Part shown: positions 14,353 through 23,710 of the stretch, one piece after another
Position numbering within the stretch: the stretch's first letter is position 1
Layout: each line of letters begins with the position of its first letter
Source: Coprobacter sp.
GTDB taxonomy: Bacteria > Bacteroidota > Bacteroidia > Bacteroidales > UBA11471
NCBI GenBank assembly: GCA_017462265.1
Contig: JAFTRN010000034.1
Span: forward strand, 1 to 32,825
Length of the DNA stretch: 32,825 bases
Reading direction: 5' to 3'
Program-made: the position numbers and the translations under genes
The notes under the pieces: model-generated
Database searches by the model: none
What the model was told of the DNA's origin: nothing
Seen by the model: only the letters and a program-made list of their open reading frames with translations

Positions 14353-16925
14353 AAATCAAAAAGTATCTGACGGGCATTTTGCTGTCGGCGTTAGCGCTGA
14401 CGCCCCTGTTGTTGTCTTCGTGCAAAGACGATTATGAGTATGACGACAAAGAGCCGGATAATCTCGGGGCAAGTATTTACGACTACCTGCAAGAGAATGG
14501 CGAGTTTACTTATTTCGTGAGATTGATCGATGACCTCGAGTATCGAGAGACATTGTCGAAGACCGGTAGTAAGACGCTTTTCCCGGCAAAAGATGAAGCG
14601 TTTGCTCGTTTTTTCGAGAGTAATCCCTACGGAGTATCTAACTATGATGAGTTGTCGCCGGCCCAGAAGCGCGGTATCATGAACGCGAGTATGGTGAATA
14701 TGGCATATCTGTCGGATATGTTGCCCAATACCGCAGGTTCTGATGGCGCTACCAAGGGACAGGCCCTGCGCCGTAACACCGAGAGCACCTATCTCGACTC
14801 GGTAACGGTGCTGAAAGATGAGGAATTGTTTGCCAACAGTTACTGGTCGCGTTTCGCCGGTAGCAGCCTACTGACGGTGCAAGCCAACCCCATGATTGTG
14901 CTCTTCACGGAACAGCTGATGGAAACGCAGGGTATCACGAAAGAGGACTTTGCTCTGTTACACGATGGCATGGAATTTCAATCGGGCGATATTACGGTCA
15001 ATGGCATACGCGTGATACAAAAAGATATATTGTGTAAGAACGGATATATTCATGTGTTGGAAGATGTGATGCTACCGTCGCAAACCATGGCCGACGCCAT
15101 AGCCGATGCTCCGGAGGCAAAACTCTTCAATAAACTGATGAATAAATTCAGCGCGCCTTATTGGGACGAGAATACCGACACGAAAGTGCACGAATACTAT
15201 AATGGTTCTACGCCTCTGCGTCCGTTGATTTCGACTTCGGACTCGGTGTTTGTCAAAGGATTCTTCAATGAGGGTACGCATACCACCGATCCCAACGGCA
15301 AATCGTTGTCGAGCTATGGTATGCTTTATTACGACCCGGCAGCCAACTCGTGGGGCGAATCCGATATGGGTACCATGTTTGTGCCCACCGACGATGCCAT
15401 GGCTTCATATCTCGATGGCGGTAAAGGTCAGTATCTGAAAGATGCCTATGGTTCATGGGATTCTATTCCGTCGGATATTTTGGCGATGTTTATCAAAAAT
15501 CACCAGAAACGTTCGTTTATGGCCTCTCTGCCTCACTCGTGGGACGTCATAACCGACGAGACCAGCTACGAGATGGATATTAAAGAAAGCGATGTAGAGC
15601 GCTGTCTGATAACCAATAACGGGGCTGTGTTTATTGTAAATACAGTGTTGCCACCCATCGACTATCAAGGTGTGTATGCGTCGGTGCTTACTGCCGAGAA
15701 TACCCAAATCATGAAATGGGCGATTACCGACGACTGGAACGACCTGGGCGATACCGAAGCTATGCGTTTCTATATGTATCTGCGTTCTATGGAGAATATG
15801 TATAACCTGTTGGTGCCGACCGATGAGGCGTTGCAGAACTATCGCGAACCTATTTCGTGGGCACGTGGCGGCGCTAATCGCGAGATATGGGAGTTCAAAT
15901 ACGACAAGACCCGCAACTTGGTGACTGCCGATGTATATCGTGCCGATGAGGTCGGTAACAAAGGTGCTTTCTTGCGCTCGGTTACAGAGAAACGTATCAT
16001 TCGTAACCGCCTACGCGATATTATAGATATGCACATCATTGTGGGTGATAATAGCGATGGTGTACTGACCGGTTATGTCGATGATGGAACTGCCGGTTAC
16101 TTCCTCACCAAGGGTGGCGCTACGATAGCCGTGTCGGGTACGGGCGAGAATTTCACCGCAAATGGTGGCGGTGATATGGAAATGGGTCTCGCTCCGGCGG
16201 TCATAACGCTCAACGAGGCAGGAGAGCCTTGCCGATATGATTCGGACAATGGCCGTACGTTCATGATAGACCATATACTGCACGACCCCGCCAAGACTGT
16301 GTATCAAGTGCTCAGCGAGAATCCCGATTATAAGGCTTTCTTTGACTTGTGTCTCGGTAACGACATCGTTCTTACCTATTTCGAAAACGACACCGATGTA
16401 GAAGAAATATTCTCGGCCAAAATCGGTTCATCGACCTCGGGTGTGGGAATGGTTGTAAACTCGTTCAACAACTTCCGTTATACGGTATTCGTGCCTACGG
16501 CTGAGGCTCTCGAAGCCGCGTTCAAAAACAATCCCAAACTCTATACTTGGGATGAAATCGCTGCCGATGAAAATCCTACCACCAAGAAGGAAAAAACACT
16601 CTATCTCTTGAAATTCTTGCGCAATCACTTTATCGATAACTCTATCTACATCACAGGAAAACCCTTCGGTACGACGACCTATTACACCGGTGCACGTACC
16701 AGTTCGGATAAATTCCATAAAGTGACGGTGAGCGGTGATGGACAGAACCTCACAATCACCGATGATGCCGGTCGCACAGCTACCGTGCTGAAAGACGCCG
16801 GCTTATATAATATGATGGCACGCGACATCATCACCGACAATGCCGACTATACGGTTGCGACAGGTATTTCGGCTTCGTCGAGAGCTGTGATACATCAGAT
16901 AGATAACGTACTCAACTTCGAATAA
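14349..16925 (+). CDS. Four-domain fasciclin (FAS1) surface lipoprotein
   Basis: This 858-residue protein has a lipoprotein signal (TPLLLSSC, lipid Cys25) followed by the acidic KDDYEYDDKE, pointing to surface exposure. Four FAS1-like units can be traced by their paired motifs. These are about 40-240 (SIYDYLQENGEFTYF ... TLFPAKDEAF ... GYIHVLEDVM), about 245-440 (TMFVPTDDAM ... GAVFIVNTVL), about 440-640 (YNLLVPTDEAL ... TFMIDHILHD) and about 645-858 (YTVFVPTAEAL ... AVIHQIDNVL). FAS1 domains mediate adhesion or ligand binding and are not enzymes as far as known. It is the first gene of the seven-gene operon and ends 20 bp before the first susC-like gene, so it probably forms part of the outer-membrane uptake complex. 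The ligand is unknown. Confidence 0.88.
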   Translation: MKIKKYLTGILLSALALTPLLLSSCKDDYEYDDKEPDNLGASIYDYLQENGEFTYFVRLIDDLEYRETLSKTGSKTLFPAKDEAFARFFESNPYGVSNYDELSPAQKRGIMNASMVNMAYLSDMLPNTAGSDGATKGQALRRNTESTYLDSVTVLKDEELFANSYWSRFAGSSLLTVQANPMIVLFTEQLMETQGITKEDFALLHDGMEFQSGDITVNGIRVIQKDILCKNGYIHVLEDVMLPSQTMADAIADAPEAKLFNKLMNKFSAPYWDENTDTKVHEYYNGSTPLRPLISTSDSVFVKGFFNEGTHTTDPNGKSLSSYGMLYYDPAANSWGESDMGTMFVPTDDAMASYLDGGKGQYLKDAYGSWDSIPSDILAMFIKNHQKRSFMASLPHSWDVITDETSYEMDIKESDVERCLITNNGAVFIVNTVLPPIDYQGVYASVLTAENTQIMKWAITDDWNDLGDTEAMRFYMYLRSMENMYNLLVPTDEALQNYREPISWARGGANREIWEFKYDKTRNLVTADVYRADEVGNKGAFLRSVTEKRIIRNRLRDIIDMHIIVGDNSDGVLTGYVDDGTAGYFLTKGGATIAVSGTGENFTANGGGDMEMGLAPAVITLNEAGEPCRYDSDNGRTFMIDHILHDPAKTVYQVLSENPDYKAFFDLCLGNDIVLTYFENDTDVEEIFSAKIGSSTSGVGMVVNSFNNFRYTVFVPTAEALEAAFKNNPKLYTWDEIAADENPTTKKEKTLYLLKFLRNHFIDNSIYITGKPFGTTTYYTGARTSSDKFHKVTVSGDGQNLTITDDAGRTATVLKDAGLYNMMARDIITDNADYTVATGISASSRAVIHQIDNVLNFE

Positions 16926-16945
16926 TATAATAATGATATATAACC

Positions 16946-19900
16946 ATGGGAAAAGTTAGATATCTTCTTATCTGTCTTTGGATGCTGACTCCGCTGTTTG
17001 GCTATGCTCAACGGGCATTGATGGTGCGGGGTACGGTTACAGATCAAGATGGAGTGCCTATCGTTGGCGCATCGGTGTACGAAACCGATAAAGAAAACCG
17101 TGTGTACAACGTGGCTGTTACCGACTTCAACGGAGAGTACTCCTTGAAACTGAAAAGTCGCGAGAACAGCTTGCGTATATCGTTTATCGGATATGTGGCG
17201 CAGACGCTGCCGATAGGCGAGAAAGTGACTATCAATGCCAAATTGGAAGACGCTACTACACTGGGTGAAGTGGAGGTGCGTGCGCAACGTATCATGAACG
17301 ATGGTACGATGCCTATTCCCGAGCGTGAAGTTTCGGGAGCCTTGCAACGTATCAATACCAAAGAGTTCGAAGGTCTGTCGGTATCGTCGGTCGATGATGC
17401 CTTGCAAGGCCGTCTCGCCGGTCTCGACATCGTAAACGCCTCGGGCGACTTGGGTTCGGGCTCGTCGATGCGTATTCGTGGATCCGGTTCTATCAACTCC
17501 AATTCCACCCCGCTCATCGTGCTCAACGATATACCCTATGAAAGTCATGTCGATAACTCGTTCGACTACGCCAACGCCACCCAGGAGCAATTTGCCAATC
17601 TCCTCAGCATCAACCCTGAGGATATAGAGGAAATCACCGTGTTGAAAGACGGTGCGTCGGCTGCTATTTATGGTTCGCGCGGTGCCAACGGTGTAATTAT
17701 GATTAAGACCAAGCGCGGTGTTACCGGTCCTCCCAAGGTGCAACTGCTCTATAAATTCTCGGGCCACAAACAGCCCAAAGGTCGTAAAATGCTCAATGGT
17801 GACGACTACACCATGCTTATGAAACAGGCCTACTTCAATCCTCGTCAAGACGAGTCTGCGGCCGATATTCGTGAGTTCAACTACGACCAAACCTATGAGG
17901 AGTATCACAACTTCAACGATAATACCGACTGGGTAGATGAGGTAATACAATTAGGTGCCACTCACGACCAGACCATCAACGTGACCGGTGGTGGCGAAAA
18001 GGCCAAGTATCGTGTGTCTCTCGGATATTACACCCAGACAGGTACGATTATCCAACAGAAATACGACCGTGTATCCTCGTTGATGAACCTCGATTATCAG
18101 GTGTCGGATCGATTGAAATTCTCGACCGAGTTTTCGATGACTCGCTCCAAGAACAAAAAGAATTATCCCTCTGACAGCGAGAGCTTACTCGATATAGCCT
18201 ATCGCAAGATGCCCAACGTGTCGGTATATCGCGAAGATGCTTACGGTAACGATACCGATGAGTTTTATAATATACCCATGTCATCGACCGTAGATGATAG
18301 TCAGAAATATCTCTATAACCCTGTGGCCGTGGCACATCTCGGTAAATATGTCGAGACCGATATACGTATTATCCCTACGTTGCGTCTGCAATACGACTTC
18401 CTCAATCCGTCGGCTAAGGCACGTCTGCGTTACTCGGGTTATGTGCAGTTCGATATCGAGAACAAAAAGACCGATAAAGAGCTTCCGCGTGAGGCAACCG
18501 CCTATTCGTGGGACAATGACAATGTAAACCGTATCTACGAACGCGAGGCCGAGAGTTTGAACATACAGACCAAGCACGACCTGTTGTGGATGCCCAATCT
18601 GGGTAAGAGACACTCGCTCATGCTGTATGCCGCATGGGAACTCACCTCGGGTAACTCGCAATATTCTGAGTTTGGTAAATACAATATGCCTAATGGTATA
18701 GAAAACGCTACCCAAGATGGTGTGATATACTCTATGAACAACGAACCCAGCGAATGGCATTCGATGGCTTATATGGGCCGTGTGCACTACACTTTCTTGA
18801 ATCGCTACATTATCGATGCTACGGTACGTCGCGACGGAAGTACCCGTTTCGGCCCGGCCAATCGTTGGGGTACATTCCCCGCCGCATCGGTGAAATGGAT
18901 TATGTCTGACGAATCGTGGATGGACGCTACCGACTCATGGCTCACGATGCTCGGTATTCGTGCCGGTTTCGGTATCACCGGTCGTATGCCCGACTATGAA
19001 TATATGCACTACGCACGATACAATTCGAGTTGGAGCAATGGCAATAACTACATCGATATGTCCACGATGAAACCTTCGACCGTGCGTCTGTCGAACCTGA
19101 AATGGGAAACAGCCACATCGTATAATATCGGTGCCGACGTGAATCTGTGTGACTATAAGTACAATTTCGATATCAACGTGTTCTACGAACTCGATAAAGA
19201 CCTCCTGTTCAAGGATCTTACAATTCCCTCTTCGTCGGGATTTGGCAGTCTCAATTATGTGAACGGCGGTGAAATGGAAAAGACCGGTTGGGAATTTAAC
19301 TTCTATACCAACAATCTGGTGAAGGTGGGTGATTGGTCGTTCGATGTGAATTTCAACTTTGCCAACTATAATAGTAAGGTTCGCGAGATGTTGCCGCAGA
19401 TTATCGACTATTACAACGGCGAGTTTACCTACAACAACGGCTCATACCTCAATCGAATACAGGTGGGTAACGCTTTCGGATCTATCTATGGTTTCCGTTA
19501 CAAAGGTGTGTATAGCTACAGTCTCGACAATTACGATAAGGCCGTGGCCGAGGGTAAGAGTTGCCCCGTGGTACGCGATGGCGACGGCAATGTAGTGACC
19601 GACGCTGCCGGACAGCCCTTGAATATGTACTTCAACTACGGCGGTGTGAATTACAAGTTCCGCGGTGGTGATGCCATATACGAGGATATAAACAACGATG
19701 GTAATATCGATGAACTCGACATCGTATATCTGGGTAACTGTAATCCCAAATTCTATGGAGGTTTCGGATTTACCTTGCGTTGGAAAAACCTTTCGATGAA
19801 CGCGTTCTTTAACTTCCGTGCCGGAAACAAGATTGTGAACTACGCCCGTATGTATTCCGAGAATATGTACTCCAACAACAACCAATCGATTGCCACCAAC

Positions 19901-20233
19901 TGGCGTTGGCGCATGGAAGGCGACGTGACCGAGATGCCGCGCGCTCTTTACCAATATGGTTACAACTGGTTAGGTAGCGACCGATATGTCGAAAATGGTT
20001 CGTTCTTGCGATTCAAATACTTGACATTCAACTATGCGTTCGATAAGAAAGTTATCAAGCCCTTGAATTTGTCATCGTTGAATCTCTATCTCACCCTCAA
20101 TAATCTCTGTACATTTACAAAATATACGGGTGTGGATCCCGAGATTTCGCCCAACTCATGGGGCGTAGCCGAGGATAATAGTAACACTCCTCGCTCGCAA
20201 TATTTTACATTCGGTGTAACGATAGGTTTTTAA
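16946..20233 (+). CDS. SusC/RagA-type TonB-linked outer-membrane transporter 1
   Basis: This 1095-residue protein has a signal peptide (ends LFGYAQ). A carboxypeptidase-regulatory-like domain lies at about 28-105 (VRGTVTDQDGVPIVGASVYE). The plug at about 120-260 carries the SusC signature (VDDALQGRLAGLDIV, RIRGSGSINSNSTPLIVLND, EEITVLKDGASAAIYGSRGA, NGVIMIKTKRG). The barrel follows and ends in Phe (FTFGVTIGF). Together with the SusD-like protein encoded 18 bp downstream it should form a pedal-bin type importer for glycans or peptides, energised by TonB. It has no N-terminal FecR-interaction (STN) domain, and no sigma/anti-sigma pair is nearby. Confidence 0.96.
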   Translation: MGKVRYLLICLWMLTPLFGYAQRALMVRGTVTDQDGVPIVGASVYETDKENRVYNVAVTDFNGEYSLKLKSRENSLRISFIGYVAQTLPIGEKVTINAKLEDATTLGEVEVRAQRIMNDGTMPIPEREVSGALQRINTKEFEGLSVSSVDDALQGRLAGLDIVNASGDLGSGSSMRIRGSGSINSNSTPLIVLNDIPYESHVDNSFDYANATQEQFANLLSINPEDIEEITVLKDGASAAIYGSRGANGVIMIKTKRGVTGPPKVQLLYKFSGHKQPKGRKMLNGDDYTMLMKQAYFNPRQDESAADIREFNYDQTYEEYHNFNDNTDWVDEVIQLGATHDQTINVTGGGEKAKYRVSLGYYTQTGTIIQQKYDRVSSLMNLDYQVSDRLKFSTEFSMTRSKNKKNYPSDSESLLDIAYRKMPNVSVYREDAYGNDTDEFYNIPMSSTVDDSQKYLYNPVAVAHLGKYVETDIRIIPTLRLQYDFLNPSAKARLRYSGYVQFDIENKKTDKELPREATAYSWDNDNVNRIYEREAESLNIQTKHDLLWMPNLGKRHSLMLYAAWELTSGNSQYSEFGKYNMPNGIENATQDGVIYSMNNEPSEWHSMAYMGRVHYTFLNRYIIDATVRRDGSTRFGPANRWGTFPAASVKWIMSDESWMDATDSWLTMLGIRAGFGITGRMPDYEYMHYARYNSSWSNGNNYIDMSTMKPSTVRLSNLKWETATSYNIGADVNLCDYKYNFDINVFYELDKDLLFKDLTIPSSSGFGSLNYVNGGEMEKTGWEFNFYTNNLVKVGDWSFDVNFNFANYNSKVREMLPQIIDYYNGEFTYNNGSYLNRIQVGNAFGSIYGFRYKGVYSYSLDNYDKAVAEGKSCPVVRDGDGNVVTDAAGQPLNMYFNYGGVNYKFRGGDAIYEDINNDGNIDELDIVYLGNCNPKFYGGFGFTLRWKNLSMNAFFNFRAGNKIVNYARMYSENMYSNNNQSIATNWRWRMEGDVTEMPRALYQYGYNWLGSDRYVENGSFLRFKYLTFNYAFDKKVIKPLNLSSLNLYLTLNNLCTFTKYTGVDPEISPNSWGVAEDNSNTPRSQYFTFGVTIGF

Positions 20234-20251
20234 CGGAGAAAGGAAGAAACT

Positions 20252-21805
20252 ATGAACAAGATAGCAAAAATAATATTGGTTTTGGCGGTCTCTATCGCCT
20301 CGGTTTCGTGTAATGATTTCTTCGAATTGAAACCGTCGAATGAAATGGTGCTCGAAGAATTCTGGCAGAGCGAGGACGATGTGTTGAGTATGACCGCGTC
20401 GTGTTATCGTGCCATGCAGGAGCAGGGTTTTATGCAACGTCTCATTGTGTGGGGTGAGTTCCGCAGTGATAATACCATTTTAGGTTACAACACCGGCACC
20501 GACCTCAACTATATAGGCGGATTGAACATATTGCCGTCGAACGGATACGCTTCGTGGGACGATTTCTACAGAGTAATTAACTATTGTAATACGGTAGAGC
20601 ATTTCGCTCCCGGGGTGAGAGATGTCGATCCCAACTTCACCGAGAGCCAACTGCGCGCCTATATCGCCGAGGTCAAGGCTATAAGAGCATTCTGCTACTT
20701 CACGCTGGTGCGCACGTTCCGCGATATACCCTTCATTACCGAGCCGGTAATCGACGATACGCAGAGTTTCCAAGTGCCTCAGAGTGATCCCGATGAGATA
20801 ATCGATTTCTTGATCGAAGATCTTATCTCTGTAGAGGAACAGGCTATTGCCAAATGGAGTTCGGAGTCTTACACCAAAGGTCGTATGACACAGGCTGCCA
20901 TTCGTACGCTCATTGCCGATATGTGCTTGTGGCGCGGTCGTTATCAGGATTGTATCACCTATTGCGACAAAGTGCTCAGCGATGGCAACAACGTGTTGTC
21001 GCTCGAAAGTTCGAACCTCTATAATCGCAACGTATTTATTGATGGAAACTCTACCGAGAGCATCTTCGAGTTGCAATTCTCACGTAACAACATCGCCAAT
21101 TATGCGTTGTGCGATTTCTATGGTACCTATGGCGGTTCGGGGTCGGGTCACCAACAGATGATGGCGTTTGACTTTTCTACGACCGACCTGTTTGCCGATA
21201 CCGATTTGCGTGGTTACGATGCATTCCAAGCCTCGTCGTCGCTCACGATGTTCCCCATCAAGAAATATATCGCATATCGCACACAAGGCACGAAGATAGA
21301 GGAGGTGCGCTCGAACGACTACACCGCGGTAGATGCCGGTGAGTGCAACTGGATAATATATCGCTTGTCCGATATTTATCTGATGAAGGCCGAGGCGATG
21401 GTCGAGCTCAATACAGACCTTGAAGACGCCTTTGAATTGGTGAGTCGTACTTACAATCGTGCCAACCCCGATGCCGTAGAGGGCTCGTTCTCGTTCGATA
21501 ATTATTCCTCGCAAGTATTGATGCGCGAATTGGTATTCGATGAGCGTCAACGCGAGTTTATGTTCGAGGGTAAGAGATATTTCGACCTTGTGCGTCGCGT
21601 CAATCGCGAGCGTGATCAGTTCCGCACGATTATGAGCAAATACTTGTTGCGTAAGTATGCCGACCTCGACCAATCGACTGTATCAAGTAAACTGAGTGAT
21701 TTCGATGCCATATATATGCCTATAAAGGATACCGAGCTCAAAGCCAACAAGGCGCTCGTACAGAATCCTTTCTACAGCGTTACTACGGATATCGTGAAGA
21801 ATTAA
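20252..21805 (+). CDS. SusD/RagB-type surface lipoprotein 1
   Basis: This 517-residue protein has a lipoprotein signal (SIASVSC, lipid Cys20) with NDFFELKPSN after it, the classic SusD start. The TPR-rich core is recognisable from DDVLSMTASCYRAM, YRVINYCNTVEHF, LRAYIAEVKAIRAFCYFTLV and IYRLSDIYLMKAEAMVE. The C-terminal RagB/SusD part contains LVFDERQREFMFEGKRYFDL and ends with YMPIKDTELKANKALVQNPF. It caps the SusC transporter encoded just upstream and binds the ligand at the surface. Length is normal for the family. Confidence 0.96.
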   Translation: MNKIAKIILVLAVSIASVSCNDFFELKPSNEMVLEEFWQSEDDVLSMTASCYRAMQEQGFMQRLIVWGEFRSDNTILGYNTGTDLNYIGGLNILPSNGYASWDDFYRVINYCNTVEHFAPGVRDVDPNFTESQLRAYIAEVKAIRAFCYFTLVRTFRDIPFITEPVIDDTQSFQVPQSDPDEIIDFLIEDLISVEEQAIAKWSSESYTKGRMTQAAIRTLIADMCLWRGRYQDCITYCDKVLSDGNNVLSLESSNLYNRNVFIDGNSTESIFELQFSRNNIANYALCDFYGTYGGSGSGHQQMMAFDFSTTDLFADTDLRGYDAFQASSSLTMFPIKKYIAYRTQGTKIEEVRSNDYTAVDAGECNWIIYRLSDIYLMKAEAMVELNTDLEDAFELVSRTYNRANPDAVEGSFSFDNYSSQVLMRELVFDERQREFMFEGKRYFDLVRRVNRERDQFRTIMSKYLLRKYADLDQSTVSSKLSDFDAIYMPIKDTELKANKALVQNPFYSVTTDIVKN

Positions 21806-21833
21806 TGTTGCCCATCAAGAAATTTGTAAAGTT

Positions 21834-23678
21834 ATGAATACTGACAATAGATACAAGTTCATTCGCAAAGCCGCTCTCGCGCTGGCGGTATGTATGGCGA
21901 TTGTGACGATGCCCGGCTGTAACGAGAACGTAGCCGATGAAGCCTATTATACCTTTACCGGAAATACGGTGGCATCGTATTGTAAGACGACCGACGGATA
22001 TAGCGTATTCACCCGCCTGCTCGAAGAGACCGGAAACTACGCGTTGTTGTCCACCTACGGACATTACACCTGTTTCCTTCCCTCGGACGAGGCGTTTGAA
22101 ACCTATTTCAAGGAACTCAATATCACCTACGACGACCTCACCGATGAGGATAAAAACGAAATCATATATAATCACGTGATAAAGAGTATCAGTACCGATT
22201 ATACCTCAGACTATTTCGAGGAGGGTTCACTGGTAGAGCCTAATATGGCCGATCAATATATCGTGATTTCGTATGGTGTACTCAGCGAGGAAGAGGGTGG
22301 TCTCGTGATATATATCAACAAAGACACCCCCATTCTTGAAAAAGACATCGAGGTACACAACGGCGTGGTACACAAGGTGGCCAAGGTGCTCAACCCCTCG
22401 GAGGAGTTCCTGCTCAATATACTGAAAGAGACCGGCAAGTTCAATATCTTTGCCGAGGCACTCGAGGTTACCGGCCTGTGTGATAGCATAAAGGGTATAT
22501 ACGACGAGTCGTTCGTGTCGGCATATCCTACCGGTGAAATCATGCAGGGTTACCTCTTCCGCTATCCTACGGTGAAGAAATATGGCTACACCGTATTTGC
22601 CGAGCCCGATGAGGTAATGGCCAATAACAACATCAACAGCCTCGACGACTTGTATGCTTACGCGCAACAATATTATGGCAACGAGGCCGCTGACGACTAT
22701 ACCGATCGCAACAACGCGCTCAACAAGTTTGTGTCGTATCACATACTCGATCGTCAGATGTCCACCAACTCGTTCCTCTACGACGGTGCTTGTACCGCTC
22801 CCAATTTCATGAAAGATCGTACCGAGTATTACGAGACCATGTTGCAATATCGCCTCATGGAGATAAAGGCCGGTAACAAAATCAACAACCGCAAGAATGG
22901 TGTATATGTAGGGCTTATGGAGGCCGAAAGTAACCTTGCTGCCATCAATGGTTTTGCACATTGCCTCACCGATATGTTGGTGTACGACGAAGATGTGATG
23001 ACCAATGACGTGCTCAACAAGCGTATGCGTTTCGACTTCTACAATATTCCTCCCGAACTTACCAACAACAACATACGTTGGCAGTTGATAATGGAGGGGT
23101 ACAGCGGTTGGGTAGTACCGCATGACTTCTGTGGCGATTACCTCAAATTCTCGGAAGAAACCCAAATCACCATGTGGGCCTCTGATGGCTGGACCAACTT
23201 CGAGGCCGATGAGTTGAAACTCAATGGTTGGTACGACTTCACCCTGCGTATGCTTCCGGTTCCTCCCGGCTCGTATGAGGTACGTATCGGTTATCGTCAG
23301 GAAAGCTGGCGTGGTATAGCACAACTTTTCATCGATGGTGAGATACAGGGTATCCCCAAGGATTTGCGTATCGCAGGAACTGACCCGCAAGTGGGTTGGA
23401 CACAAGATACCGAGACACCGCAAGATGCCGAGAACGACAAGGCTATGCGCAACCGCGGTTACATGAAGGCTCCCGCTTCTATCTATTCGGCTCAGCTCTC
23501 GGGTTCACTTCGCTCATCGGCCGCCTGCTTGCGTATCATCGTGGGACAGTTCACCTCGCAAGAGTATGGCCCCCACTATTTGCGCGGTAAGAACGTGTAT
23601 GCTCCCTCGCAAGAGTTTCACGGCGATTATATAGAAATTATACCTACAAGTCTCATCGACAAAGAGGATATTTATTAA
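21834..23678 (+). CDS. Fasciclin lipoprotein with C-terminal beta-sandwich (second)
   Basis: This 614-residue protein has a lipoprotein signal ending IVTMPGC (lipid Cys29). The first FAS1 unit at about 40-188 is clear (SVFTRLLEETGNYALL, YTCFLPSDEAFETYF, VHNGVVHKVAKVL). A second, more divergent unit lies at about 190-380 (FNIFAEALEVTGL, YGYTVFAEPDEVM, AINGFAHCLTDMLVYD). Residues from about 385 to 614 are beta-rich (WYDFTLRMLPVPPGSYEVRI, then GYRQESWRGIAQLFIDGEIQ) and resemble a jelly-roll ligand-binding module. DUF5108-type regions occur in similar proteins, but that label is from memory. The gene starts 28 bp after the SusD gene. The likely role is an accessory surface binder for the SusCD complex. 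Confidence 0.85.
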   Translation: MNTDNRYKFIRKAALALAVCMAIVTMPGCNENVADEAYYTFTGNTVASYCKTTDGYSVFTRLLEETGNYALLSTYGHYTCFLPSDEAFETYFKELNITYDDLTDEDKNEIIYNHVIKSISTDYTSDYFEEGSLVEPNMADQYIVISYGVLSEEEGGLVIYINKDTPILEKDIEVHNGVVHKVAKVLNPSEEFLLNILKETGKFNIFAEALEVTGLCDSIKGIYDESFVSAYPTGEIMQGYLFRYPTVKKYGYTVFAEPDEVMANNNINSLDDLYAYAQQYYGNEAADDYTDRNNALNKFVSYHILDRQMSTNSFLYDGACTAPNFMKDRTEYYETMLQYRLMEIKAGNKINNRKNGVYVGLMEAESNLAAINGFAHCLTDMLVYDEDVMTNDVLNKRMRFDFYNIPPELTNNNIRWQLIMEGYSGWVVPHDFCGDYLKFSEETQITMWASDGWTNFEADELKLNGWYDFTLRMLPVPPGSYEVRIGYRQESWRGIAQLFIDGEIQGIPKDLRIAGTDPQVGWTQDTETPQDAENDKAMRNRGYMKAPASIYSAQLSGSLRSSAACLRIIVGQFTSQEYGPHYLRGKNVYAPSQEFHGDYIEIIPTSLIDKEDIY

Positions 23679-23710
23679 AAATCATTTCGTCAAATACAAA
23701 AAAACAGAAT

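Noticed and set aside
16895..17950. 351-codon open frame on the minus strand opposite the first susC-like gene
   Set aside because: It lies wholly antisense to the clear SusC N-terminal domain and plug and the end of the fasciclin gene, has no signal or domain, and low-complexity composition as expected of a shadow frame.
22227..23423. 398-codon open frame on the minus strand opposite the second fasciclin gene
   Set aside because: It is a shadow of the FAS1 gene; no recognisable motif or start context.
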